DNA of 64,000 nt. Origin: Torymus aiolomorphi (taxonomy: Eukaryota; Arthropoda; Insecta; Hymenoptera; Torymidae). Numbering within the stretch: position 1 is the stretch's first letter; each line of letters opens with the position of its first letter. The stretch covers positions 176,924,478-176,988,477 of the forward strand of contig CM070876.1 of assembly GCA_036365515.1 (NCBI GenBank), given 5' to 3'. Shown here piece after piece: positions 1 to 9,844 of the stretch. The position numbers and the translations under genes were made by a program. The notes under the pieces are model-generated. The model saw only the letters and a list, made by a program, of their open reading frames with translations, did no database searches and was not told the DNA's origin.

Positions 1-1625
1 TCACTCCCACACTAACTCACTCACGCACTCACTCACTCACTCACTCACTCACTCACTCACTCACTCACTCATTGATCCTATCCTGAAAATAGAAAGCCAG
101 TACGACAGAGCTAGTCTCTGAAACCTGGCACACAGTAATGAAGCCTAACCTGAAAATAAAAACCAGTACGACAGGGCTCGTCCCTGAAACCTGGTTCCCT
201 CAATCACTCACTCCATCACTCACCCACTCTCTCACTCACTCACTCACTCACTCACTCACCCACTCACTCACTCACTCACTCACTCACTCGTTCACTCCCT
301 CATTGATCCTATCCTGAAAATAAAAGCCAGTACGACAGAGCTAGTCCCTGAAACCTGGCACACAATAATGAAGCCTAACCTGAAAATAAAAACCAGTACG
401 ACAGGGCTCGTCCCTGAAACCTGGTTCCCTCAATCACTCACTCCATCACTCACCCACTCACTCACTCACTCACTCACTCACTCACTCACACACCCATGCA
501 CTCACTCGCTCGCTCACTCACTCACTCACCCACTCACTCACTCACTCACTCACTCACACACCCATGCACTCACTCGCTCGCTCACTCACTCACTCACTCA
601 CCCACTCACTCACTCACCCACTCACTCACTCGTTCACTCACTCATTGATCCTATCCTGAAAATAGAAAGCCAGTACGACAGAGCTAGTCCCTGAAACCTG
701 GCACACAATAATGAAGCCTAACCTGAAAATAAAAACCAGTACGACAGGGCTCGTCCCTGAAACCTGGTTCCCTCAATCACTCACTCCATTACTCACCCAC
801 TCTCTCACTCACTCACTCACTCACTCACCCACTCACTCACTCACTCACTCACTCACTCACTCGTTCAATCCCTCATTGATCCTATCCTGAAAATAAAAGC
901 CAGTACGACAGAGCTAGTCCCTGAAACCTGGCACACAATAATGAAGCCTAACCTGAAAATAAAAACCAGTACGACAGGGCTCGTCCCTGAAACCTGGTTC
1001 CCTCAATCACTCACTCCATCACTCACCCACTCTCTCACTCACTCACACTCACTCACTCACTCACTCACTCACTCACTCACACACCCATGCACTCACTCGC
1101 TCGCTCACTCACTCAATCACCCACTCACTCACTCACTCACACACCCATGCACTCACTCGCTCGCTCACTCACTCACTCACTCACTCACCCACTCACTCAC
1201 TCACTCACCCACTCACTCACTCACTCACTCACTCGTTCACTCACTCATTGATCCTATCCTGAAAATAAAAGCTAGTGCGACAGAGCTAGTCCCTGAAACC
1301 TGGCACACAATAATGAAGCCTAACCTGAAAATAAAAACCAGTACGACAGGTCTCGTCCCTGAAACCTGGTTCCCTCAATCACTCACTCCATCACTCTCTC
1401 ACTCACTCTCACTTACTCACACACACTCACTCACTCACTCACTCACTCATGCACTCACTCACTCACTCACTCACTCACACACTCACTCACTCACTCACTC
1501 ACTCACTCACTCACTCACTCACTCACTCACTCACTCACTCTTTCACTCACGCACGATCCTACCCTGAAAATAAAAGCCAGTACGACATAGGTAGTCCCTG
1601 AAACCTGGCATACATTAATGAAGTC
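1..1625. repeat. Compound (ACTC)n satellite with dimeric cassettes
   Basis: Long tracts of ACTC tetranucleotide alternate with a cassette of about 145 bases near 70, 301, 643, 871 and 1247, plus a truncated one near 1552. Each cassette is itself a dimer of about 65-base subunits sharing CCTGAAAATAAAA, CCAGTACGACAG and GTCCCTGAAACCTGG. The two subunits differ consistently (CAGAGCTAG versus CAGGGCTCG). The array runs off the left edge. The Thr-His-Ser-Leu reading frames through it are translations of the tetranucleotide, not genes. Confidence 0.9.
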
Positions 1626-1877
1626 GAATTTCCTCACCACCCTCGAGGTATCGACGCGGTGCGCTGGTTTTTTTTACATGGTGCCTTCGCCGGTAACCCT
1701 ACATACCACGGGAATGTTGCAGGGTGGGATTTTTAAAGTAGAAAATATTTTTCGTTTATTTTTTTATAAGTAATATTTAATTATTATAAATACATTAAAT
1801 GAAGTAAATGAATAAACAAAATATATAAATACATAGATTAATGTATAAGAACAAACATGACAAGAACATTTAATAAA
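1626..1877. other. AT-rich spacer downstream of gene B
   Basis: About 250 bases with no gene. The right half is AT-rich and contains several AATAAA-like strings on the minus strand just beyond the gene B stop codon, so it probably holds the 3' UTR and polyadenylation signal of that gene. Nothing else is recognised. Confidence 0.4.
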
Positions 1878-2950
1878 TTATCTTCGCCGACGGTTTGTGT
1901 TTTTGGTTAGGTTTCTCTTTAGGTATGCGTCTCGTGCCGAATTATAATACCCTTCAGCTTCCTCTATAGATAGACCGTACAGGGAAAACTTGCGTGGCCC
2001 TATCTCGTAAACATGTTTGTTTACGGTGTGTTGCCACGCGGTATGTGTTTTCCCCAAACGGTCGGTCTGTCTCGGAAACCGTCCGCCTGTCACGCGAAAA
2101 AAATTTGCTGCCACATATAAGGCCAACCTTACATCTGCAGCAGCAATATTTTTCGTAGTGCCGATCGGATAGTTTTCTAAGTTCGGCACGACACCTAATT
2201 CGGCTATAAAATTGGCTGCGCCTCTAAACTTGCCGTTAACTCTGGTGGTACCTCTTCTTACCCTTTCCTCCAATTCCGCTGAAATATTATGCGGTGGTAA
2301 TTGTGGTGGAAGCTCCAGGTCACTAAAAACAATATAATATAGGTTATAATATAATATATTGATTCTTATATAAGATGAAACAATCTATCTACTCACACGG
2401 CTATAGCAGCATCGGCACCAAGTTCTTCTTGCTGCTCCTGTGGTTGTTGCTGCACATGTTGTTGCTCTTGGTCCCTACAAACACATAATAAATATTGAAA
2501 ATTACAATACAATATTAATTGATTTTTATACAATACGATTAAATAATGTATTTACTCACTCGGCTATAGCAGCAATATCCATCTGAGGCTGCTGTTGTTG
2601 TTGTTGCTGCACATGTTGTTGCTCTTGGTCCCTACAAACACATAATAAATATTGAAAATTACAATACAATATTAATTGATTTTTATAGAATACGATTAAA
2701 TAATGTATTTACTCACTCGGCTATAGCAGCAATATCCATCTGAGGCTGCTGTTGTTGTTGCTGGCTCAGCCGTAGCAACTCCTTTTGCAACTTCTGTATT
2801 TGCAGTTGCTGTTGCTGAATTTGTTGTGCTTGCAGCTGCTCTGTAGACGGCTGCGGTTGGACTGTATCGTCCTCCACCGAAGGCATAGAACGCATTATGG
2901 CATTATTGTCTGTGGCGATCGACGACCCCTCCACATTATTTTCTTTATCC
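1878..2950 (-). CDS. Gene B exons 6-9: glutamine-rich region and C-terminal domain
   Basis: Exons are 2950-2717, 2631-2560 (72 bases), 2474-2397 (78 bases) and 2322-1878, ending at a stop codon. All four junction phases inside this part agree (phase 2 throughout). Exons 6-8 encode Gln-rich sequence with repeated MDIAAIAE and DQEQQHV motifs. Exon 9 encodes a basic, compact C-terminus with a TGGRF...H...IEEAEGYYN pattern that matches the last exon of gene A (NTGMF...H...EEEAQDYYD). Because the entry into exon 6 is one base out of phase, this could instead be an independent gene starting at an internal Met near 2890 (MRSMPSVEDD). A transcript would settle it. Confidence 0.6.
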
Positions 2951-5450
2951 CTGTAAAGAAAATCGTATCACTCTAACAAGAATAAATAACTTGTTTTCGT
3001 GAAAGTAGACTTGAAGAAATTGCTTTAACTTACGACGACGAACTGTCGTCGAAATAATCATCCCGCCCGAATTTTCTCTAAGTTTCTCTGCTGTAGATGG
3101 ATCTCGAATTTCGTACCACTTGTAGCAAATATTGTGACTTTTGCTCAATAAGGCCATGGGGAACACCTCCACGTGTTTAGTGACAAAATTACTTATCAAT
3201 TTCTTCCATTGATCCATAGGTTCAGGAAGATAAACAGTACTACGGATTAACATACCTATAAATATAAAAAATAAGACGTTAGTCACCTCAACAAAAATTT
3301 ACAGTCAATTTTATATTATAACATTACCACATTTGGTGTTAGGTTGCAATATTAATTTAACAAGTGTGGACACCGGAATGACCCCACTTATGTACACTTT
3401 TACCGCGCTACTCCTGTCTTGTTTCAATATTTTGTCTCGTATAGCTCGTTGAGAAAACGCATGCTCGATAAAGCGAAAATGGTATTCAGAGAATCCATGA
3501 TTTAATCGAGAAAATCCAATGAGCCGTGTAAACAGGAAATGAATTTTTAAATCAAGCGTTTCGTTCACTTGCTTCTTTAAATCTTCTTCTTCTTCGGGAT
3601 AATACTGCACCATTTCTATAATCATATTTTTCAAGAATGGCCATCCAAAAAATTCACTACGGAACGTTACGGCAGGTTGCCGTAATCGACGTCGCTCACT
3701 TAACTTCAACATCATCTCTCCTTTTCCATGTTGTCTCAATACATATGACCCTTCGCGAACGTTCCCTCCTTTAAAGCCTTCCCTTGGATTCTTCAACAAC
3801 CAAGTCATGCGTGCAAATGGAAACTTATTCCAATAGCCATGTAAAAAAAAGCGCAAACGCAATTCGGAATCATAACATTCTTCTATAGCTGCTCGTGTAA
3901 GTGAATTACCCGCTGTTGCCTTAACTGACTTGAAGCATTCAACTAAAAACGTAGATCTTCTCTGTATGGTAATTCATGTATTGTATAAAGTTGCTAGCAG
4001 CGGACACAGCTCCGCACTCGAAAAATTTTTTTGCGCTGCTAGTCAGGAAACCCAAGTTTTCGAACGAATTCTGGGCATCTTTCAGACACGTTGCACCCCT
4101 AAATGTCTTAACTTCTTCGATCCGCAAAGCAGCTGACTTTTTCAAGACGTTGCAAGCCCTTTCGTAATCGGCCAATAAACCATTTACATCAGACTCAAGC
4201 CGTCTTATATACTTGTGTTGTGGCGACGTTTTTAAAAAATAACTGAAATTTAACGTACAAAATTGTATGACTAAAATTTATTATTGGGGTAGTTTCCTCA
4301 TGAGATATATATATATTTTATTTGCTACCTGAATCCTCCAGCAACTACGTATCCCGTAATGCTACCCCATCTTTTTCGGCCACGACAAATATATGCATGA
4401 ATTTCAGGTAGATACGCTTGTACATAGGTGACGTTATCCCACAATACCGATGAAGAATGCAGCCTGAAAAATTATTAAAACATTTTTACATAACGACTTT
4501 GTGTGTTTGTAATGAAAATATATACTTTATTAAACATACCTCGACGTTACGTAACCATAGTTGTGTAGAAACAGCATTCTGTAACGAGAACTGTTTTTAT
4601 AGAGTTTAAAAATTTTATCAAGTCTTGAATAATTTATCAATACAGCTACATCGTCCACTGGTTCGATAGTATTGGCAAGATGAATTTGCACTAATTCTCC
4701 TTTATCAGACGTTAAATCTACCATCATGTCATCTGTCATAAAACGAACAAAATTAGGACATCTTTCCAAATCAGATAACTTTAGTCCATGAGCATATCTC
4801 ATAAAAAAGATATCGCTCACATGCAATTTCTTTTTCATCGTTTCAACATTCTCATCGCTGTTCAATAAAAGATCCACAGCTGAGCAAAAGTCTGTCCAGT
4901 CTTCAGGATAGACGGTAGGCATTTTCGTACTGTCATAAAGAGTGAAATTTGTTATACTACTGTACCGTATTGTTCGGCACTTGTCTGGCAAATAATCACA
5001 TGCCTTTTTAACGATATCATTAAAGAAAAAGCGAAAAATACTTTTAGTTAGTCCGTCATTCAAATAATCATCTTGATCTTGTTCCTCGTCGTCGCCGTCA
5101 TCATCATCAGTACAAGTCTTGTTTTTTCTCCGGTTCGGAAAGTTCTTCCGAATAACGGAAAGCAATATTTTGACCGAATGGACCGAAGAACCTCCCACTT
5201 TGAACTCCAACCACATCTTATCTCTCGCCGGATCCAGAATAGCTATCGTTTTCTTTTGGTCGCTCAATCTAACGACATTGTTTCCGATAGACAAAGAAAA
5301 ACTTGATTTTATTTGAAATATACTCAAACTTCGTCCAATCACCACAATGGAATCAAGATCTGCTGTACATTTTTGGATACGTCCATCGGTGTAGTCTTCT
5401 ATTACAGAATAACGCAAATAAACATCTTCTTCAGCTTCTTTTTCCTGCAT
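1878..5450 (-). CDS. Gene B: nine-exon-block gene of unknown family, about 1,000 codons
   Basis: I do not recognise the family. Exon blocks chained by splice sites and phase are 5450-4540, 4463-4329, 4242-3328, 3255-3034, 2950-2717, 2631-2560, 2474-2397 and 2322-1878. The third block contains a one-base change of frame near 3940-3972 and so counts as two. All seven introns are 72-86 bases with GT...AG ends. Phase agrees at six of the seven junctions. The 3034/2950 junction is one base out. The start chosen is the ATG at 5450, opening a Lys/Glu-rich N-terminus; the frame upstream of it is intron-like. The product has an acidic tract in block 1, a Lys/Arg-rich middle, a glutamine-rich segment, and a C-terminal domain of about 110 residues that resembles the end of gene A. 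Two frame breaks mean it is either a decaying gene, an allele with assembly indels, or two adjacent genes. Confidence 0.6.
2475..2716 (-). repeat. 157-base tandem duplication of an exon plus its intron inside gene B
   Basis: The introns 2632-2716 and 2475-2559 are both 85 bases and differ at only about one position. The 3' part of exon 6, exon 7 and exon 8 share the same coding ends. The repeat period is 157 bases (72 exon plus 85 intron). The duplicated exon is 72 bases and phase 2 at both ends, so the duplication adds 24 codons without disturbing the frame. Confidence 0.85.
3034..4242 (-). CDS. Gene B exons 3-5: central region with one frame break
   Basis: The block 4242-3328 reads open for about 90 codons, then the frame shifts by one base within 3940-3972 and continues open for about 200 codons to a GTAATG donor. 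A short intron from GTAAAT near 4190 to an ATACAG acceptor near 3955 would also restore frame, but it would discard about 80 open, protein-like codons. I therefore prefer a one-base indel. The next exon, 3255-3034, is entered in the right phase after TTTATAG and leaves at a strong GTAAGT donor. The encoded segment is rich in Phe, Arg and Lys with a Glu-rich patch (YYPEEEEDLKK). No known motif is recognised. Confidence 0.55.
4329..5450 (-). CDS. Gene B exons 1-2: N-terminal acidic region
   Basis: Exon 1 (5450-4540, 303 codons plus 2 bases) ends at a GTATGT donor and exon 2 (4463-4329) starts after TTTTTCAG. The joined frame stays open through exon 2. It then meets a GTAGCA donor; reading through would give an immediate TAG, whereas splicing to the TTTCAG at 4243 keeps the frame open, so I favour splicing. 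About 110 residues in, exon 1 encodes a basic RRKNK stretch followed by an Asp/Glu-rich run (DDDDGDDEEQDQDD), a common layout in nuclear proteins. No signal peptide or membrane segment is evident if the start is at 5450. Function unknown. Confidence 0.65.
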
Positions 5451-5850
5451 TGTTCGTGAAAAAATAACTATTATATATAAGAAAGTTTTTGAGAAAAAAA
5501 GGGGTTGAAGGGGGCCCCAACCAACGCCCCCTTCTGTGAGATTCAAATCCAGCCAGTCCAGCGACTAGCCCAGGAGACACTGATGAAGATATTCAAATTT
5601 GAATATCTTAACCAATGTCACCCATAATCTCTCCAGAAGGAAAAATAGAAAGATGGAAAAATAGTAAAGTTAAAGAGAGTAACAAAAGAAGAAATTTAAT
5701 AAATAGAATAAAAAGATGATGGAAGCATAGAGAAGAAAAGAATAGACATGAGAAAGGTACACAAAGACGTAGACAATATATATTATACAGTATATGATTA
5801 ATTTATTTTTTAAAATTACACTATACATAGTGTAATTACACTATACAAAA
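5451..5850. other. Intergenic spacer between genes A and B
   Basis: About 400 bases between the gene A stop codon and the presumed gene B start. It is AT-rich, contains a duplicated ACTATACATAGTGTAATT-like string near 5815-5845, and has no clear core promoter. A gene B promoter is expected here if A and B are separate genes. Confidence 0.35.
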
Positions 5851-6932
5851 CTACACAAATCTCATTTCTTTTACAAAATCATAATAATCTTGAGCTTCTT
5901 CTTCTTTACATCTTAATATCGATTTAAGTTCGCGAACATTCATTTTCTGGACCGATTTTCCGACTCGTTTACGGCAAGACATTATGTGTTTTCTGGGCAA
6001 ATTTAAAGTTTCCGAGTAAAACATACCGGTATTTTTATAATATTTGAATGATCTTTTAATAAGTTCCTCGATTTCATTTTGTGTGAAATTACGGCGACCT
6101 ACCTATATATTACAGAAAAATATAATTCACGAGCTAAAACTACTAAAATTTATTCAGTAAATATTTCCTCACCGTCGGTTGCGCATTGCCAGACCTATCA
6201 TCGCTCACTTTTGCATTATCCGCATTTGAATAGTCCTGCTCATCAAGCTGTTCTTCATCCGACTGTTGAACGGGTTGCGATGGGCTCGTATCAACCACCC
6301 CACATGCTGCTATTCCGACAGATCTACGACTATCATCTTTGTTAGAATTTTTATAGTCATCCTCGTCATCAAAGCCGAAATTGGACTTTTCATCATCGAT
6401 TCTGCGTCGCTGTTAAGGGGAAAAGTATAATAATCAATAATCAATATTAATTAATTTACAATGTTTATTGCTTACTTTTGCATCGGGTTGTCCCATTATT
6501 CCGTATTCCTTTTTTGACAGCATATTATCATAAATCTAAAAGAAACATTATTGATTATTTTAAATGTATAATATATAGGAAATTTATAATTATATTATTA
6601 ATAATAATAAAATACAGTTGTCCGTTGGTTATTCATCCCGCCCCTATATAAATAGCCTTGTTCATTTTTGGAATACACTGCTACTGCAGAACTCTCTATC
6701 ATCACTTTATTGTTCGCTGGAATCCATTCCTGTTGACAATTAAGAGAAATGTTTAACAAATAAATGAAAAATTAATTTTCCTTCCAATTACCTTAATACG
6801 TGGTAGATCATTTCTACGTGTTTGTTGTTGATTCCGTGATGGTACCGGCAATAACGCCGACGGTGCCGACGGTGCCGACGGTGTTTTATCAATCTGATTA
6901 CCTCTCTGGTTCCTACAGTACGACGTCGAGGG
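5851..6932 (-). CDS. Gene A: five-exon gene of unknown family, 5' end missing
   Basis: Exons are 6932-6792, 6729-6616, 6535-6476, 6409-6173 and 6102-5851, with introns of 62, 80, 66 and 70 bases, all GT...AG and all phase 0. The 267 visible codons end at TAG (5851-5853). The first visible exon follows a TTTTCAG acceptor directly against the GTGATTTTT repeat, so upstream exons are lost or lie beyond it. The product has a Pro/Ser/Ala-rich start, a short basic RRRIDDEK motif, a long Asp/Asn/Glu-rich linker, and a C-terminal helical-looking domain (GRRNFTQNEIEEL... to ...EEEAQDYYDFVKEM). That domain resembles the end of gene B in spacing and key residues. The family is unknown. A DNA- or chromatin-binding role would be a guess from composition only. 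Confidence 0.65.
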
Positions 6933-6940
6933 CTGAAAAG

Positions 6941-7700
6941 TGATTTTTCGTGATTTTTAGCGATTTTCGTAATTTTGGTGATTTTTCGTGATTTTGGCGA
7001 TCGTGGTGATTTTTTTCGTGATTTTGTAATGATTTTTCGCGACTTTCGTGATTTTTACGAGATTTTTGGCGATTTTCGTGATTTTCGTGATTTTTTTTTG
7101 TGATTTCTAGTGATTTTTGGTGATTTTTCGTGATTATTCGTGATTTTTGGTAATTTTTGTGTTTTAAGTGTTTTTTTGTGCTTTTCGTGATTTTTCGCTA
7201 TTTTTTTCGCAATTTTTTGGTAATTTTTTGTGTTTTCAGTGATTTTCGGCGATGTTCGTGATTTTTGGTGATTTTGGTGATATTAGGTTTTTTTTTTATT
7301 TTTGGCGCTTTTTCGTCATTTTTCGTGATTTTTTCGTGATTTTCTTGGTAATTTTTGGTAATTTGTGTTTTCAGTGATTTTCGTGATTTTCGTGATTTTT
7401 GGCGATTTTTTAAATTTTTGTGTTTTCTGCTTTCAGTTATTTTTTTGTGGTTTTCGTGATTTCTCGTTATTTTTTTGGCAATTTTTTGGTAATTTTTGCG
7501 TTTTCAGTGATTTTTGGCGATGGTCGTGATTTTTGGCAATTTTTGGGATTTTTGGTGATTTTTTTACTTTTGTTACTTTTGGTGACTTTTTGTGACTTTT
7601 GAGGACTTTTGCTGATTTTTTGTAGTTTTCACCTATTTCTTGTGATTTTTTTGTTTATTTGCGTCAATTTTCGTGAATTTAGTCGATTTTTGGTGATTTT
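6941..7700. repeat. Degenerate GTGATTTTT simple repeat
   Basis: About 760 bases of irregular repeats of GTGATTTT(T)CG / GGTGATTTTT, with no stable period. It starts a few bases upstream of the first visible exon of gene A, so it may be intronic to that gene or may have replaced its 5' end. Confidence 0.85.
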
Positions 7701-7785
7701 CCTGAAATTACTGAGAATTTGCCTCTACATTTCTCGAGATACGCAATGTTTTCTAATTCTGGTTGTTTGAACTTCCATGTTAGAA

Positions 7786-7995
7786 GAGGGCGCCGCAGGC
7801 CCCCTCCGAAAGTCAATACTCTGAGGGTCACTATTTCTTTAGTCACTTGTTTATTATTAATGATGAATTATTCTGTTTATATACATTGTAGAATGATGAT
7901 CCTGGTCGGTTTAACATTGGAGTCAGTCCCCCTAGATACTGCCGCCGTAATATATGATTATATGTATATAGTTTTGGTGACTTGTAATAATAACT
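7786..7995. repeat. Dispersed repeat, copy 1 (possible LINE 3' UTR)
   Basis: It shares GGCGCCGCAGGC, CGAAAG, TGAGGGTCA and TATTTCTTTAGTCA, in order, with the segment at 11066-11140, and both continue with an ATTGTAGA-type string. The second copy lies between a LINE coding end and its tail, so this is probably the 3' UTR of a related LINE. It ends near GCTAATCTACC. Confidence 0.5.
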
Positions 7996-8064
7996 TTTAT
8001 TGCTAATCTACCAGTTTCCCACCAAATAAGAATTACGTAAATGATTACGTAATAGTTACGAAAT

Positions 8065-8835
8065 TGAGGAAGTTATACCACATTTTCTGATAACGTGTTC
8101 AGAAATTTCTGAATTTTTTTCTCCGAACTGGCTGGTTCGATTGATCTGAAACACATAGGCTTAAATAGACTAGATGTCTTCTTCACTTGTGATTTTTTCT
8201 ATGAAAATCGCTAGGTAATTAAGGATGTTGAACCACCTTCCCTGATTACGTGTTTGCAAACTTATGAATTTTTGTCTCCGAACTGGCTCGTTTGATTGAC
8301 CAGAAATTTGCAGCCATAATTAGGCCTGACGTCTTTGTTACTGATGATTTTTTCCAGGAAAATCGCTACGTAATTAGAAAAGTTGTACCACCTTCCCTGA
8401 TTTCGAGTTTGGAAATTTGTGAATTTTTTCTCCGAACTGGCTCGTTTGATTGACCTTAAATTTGCCGGCATAATTGGGTCTGACGTCTTTGTTATTTATG
8501 ATTTTTTCCATGAAAATCGCTACGTAATTGAGGAACTTCTACCACCTTTCCTGATTACGTGTTCACATTTTTTCTTAATTTTTTTCTCCGAACTGGCTCG
8601 TTTGATTGACCTTAAATTTGGCGGCATAATTGGGTCTGACGTCTTTGTTATTTATGATTTTTTCCATGAAAATCGCTACGTAATTGAGGAACTTCTACCA
8701 CCTTTCCTGATTACGTGTTTACAAATTTCTGATTTTTTTTCTCCGAACTGGCTCGTTCGTTGAACCTGAAATTTGGAGGCAGCATTAGGCCTGACGACTT
8801 TCTTACTAATGATTTTTTTCAGGAAAATCTCTACG
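8065..8835. repeat. sat1 satellite, subfamily a (about 155-base period)
   Basis: Five tandem copies are marked by CTCCGAACTGGCT at about 8121, 8275, 8430, 8587 and 8740. Each is followed by a GATTGACCTGAAATTTG-like string and then CTACGTAATTGAGGAAGT. The third and fourth are nearly identical. The layout (a T-run, CTC..GAACTG, TCGTTTGATTGACCT, then GACGTCTT) parallels subfamily b further right. Confidence 0.85.
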
Positions 8836-9105
8836 TAATTGAGGAAGTTTTGCTTCGAAATTTTCAGAGATACGGAACTTTTTCAGATAATGGTTGCTCT
8901 AACTTTGACATTTTTTTTCTCGCCAATTGTTCGTTCGTTTGACCTGCACGTCCGAGGATACATTGCCATGGATGTCCCCTACCGTGTCGAATTTACCTGG
9001 GAAATTTGCTTCGAAATTTTCCGAGATACGGAACTTTTCCCGATTCTTGTTTCCGAACTTTTCTCGATATTGGTGGTTGACTCTGACTTGTGATTTCGAA
9101 TGATT
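8836..9105. repeat. sat1 satellite, transition from subfamily a to b
   Basis: About two diverged monomers with the subfamily b signature (GAAATTTGCTTCGAAATTTTC, GAGATACGGAACTTTT, CGAGGATACATTGCCATGGATGTC). The array breaks into GATTTT-rich sequence after 9090. Confidence 0.75.
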
Positions 9106-9254
9106 TTCGGTATTTTGCCGTTTTTGTGATTTTGATTTTAGGTGATTTTTTTTTTGTGATTTTGGTGATTTCATTCTACTCGATAATCCCTAACGAAATA
9201 TCGGATCGGATTTTTCAATTTTTTGATTTTTTTTTTATCATAAACATCGGAGGA

Positions 9255-9475
9255 AAGTAAGGTGAAATGGTATTTAGCATTATTTTCTGGCAAATCGTTC
9301 AGCTAAATTCTTTCAAATAATTCTCCACCGTCCACATCTTGTTGCTACAGCATGTGTCTATATGAATATACACAAATGCTGTAGCAGCAAGATGTGGAAG
9401 GTGGAGAATTATTTGAAAGCATTGAGGTGAATGATTTGCCAGAAAATAATACTAAATTGAGATGATGTGGTACTA
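9255..9475. repeat. Long hairpin (foldback element) with about 95-base arms
   Basis: The left arm 9261-9353 and right arm 9376-9472 are close reverse complements, including TTTCAAATAATTCTCCACC against GGTGGAGAATTATTTGAAA and TTGCTACAGCAT against ATGCTGTAGCAG. The loop is about 22 bases and is itself partly self-complementary. This is typical of a small foldback MITE; the RNA could also fold like a long precursor hairpin. No target duplication was identified. Confidence 0.8.
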
Positions 9476-9512
9476 TAATTTTATACTTTCATTGTAACTT
9501 TCATCCAAGTGG

Positions 9513-9628
9513 TGGTGGTGGTGGTGGTCGCGGTGAGGGGGACAGGAAGGGGTCCAGGGGCGAAGCCCCTGGTGGGGGCGCAGGGGGCGAAGCCCCCGCC
9601 GGGGGGTTCGGGGGGCGGAGCCCCCCGC
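9513..9628. repeat. GC-rich cluster of three small hairpins
   Basis: In otherwise AT-rich DNA, a GGT microsatellite is followed by three adjacent perfect hairpins: CCAGGGGCGAAGCCCCTGG (9554-9572), GGGGGCGAAGCCCCC (about 9583-9597) and GGGGGGCGGAGCCCCCC (about 9611-9627). All share a GGGGC-GAAG/GGAG-CCCC plan. A+T-rich sequence resumes immediately at 9632. Confidence 0.85.
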
Positions 9629-9631
9629 ATA

Positions 9632-9844
9632 GAAAAAAAAAGATTAATTAAAAAAAAAAAAAATTACATATGAAAACAAAAAATGAAATAAATAATGTTA
9701 GAAAATAAATAAATAAATATATATATATAGTAAATAAAAAAAATAATAGAAACAAAACAAAAAGATAACGATAAAACTATAAAAAAAAATAAATATATAA
9801 ACAAAAAATATATACATATATATGTATATATATATCAAAGTGAA
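9632..9844. other. A-rich low-complexity spacer
   Basis: Runs of A with ATA and TATATA tracts. No gene, hairpin or recognised repeat beyond simple sequence. Confidence 0.6.

Noticed and set aside
368..1567. Thr-His-Ser-Leu-rich proteins of 108 and 208 codons
   Set aside because: Direct translation of the ACTC tetranucleotide and its cassettes; no start context or splice evidence.
3930..4167. Plus-strand frames over gene B
   Set aside because: Antisense to an exon chain supported by splice sites and phase on the minus strand.
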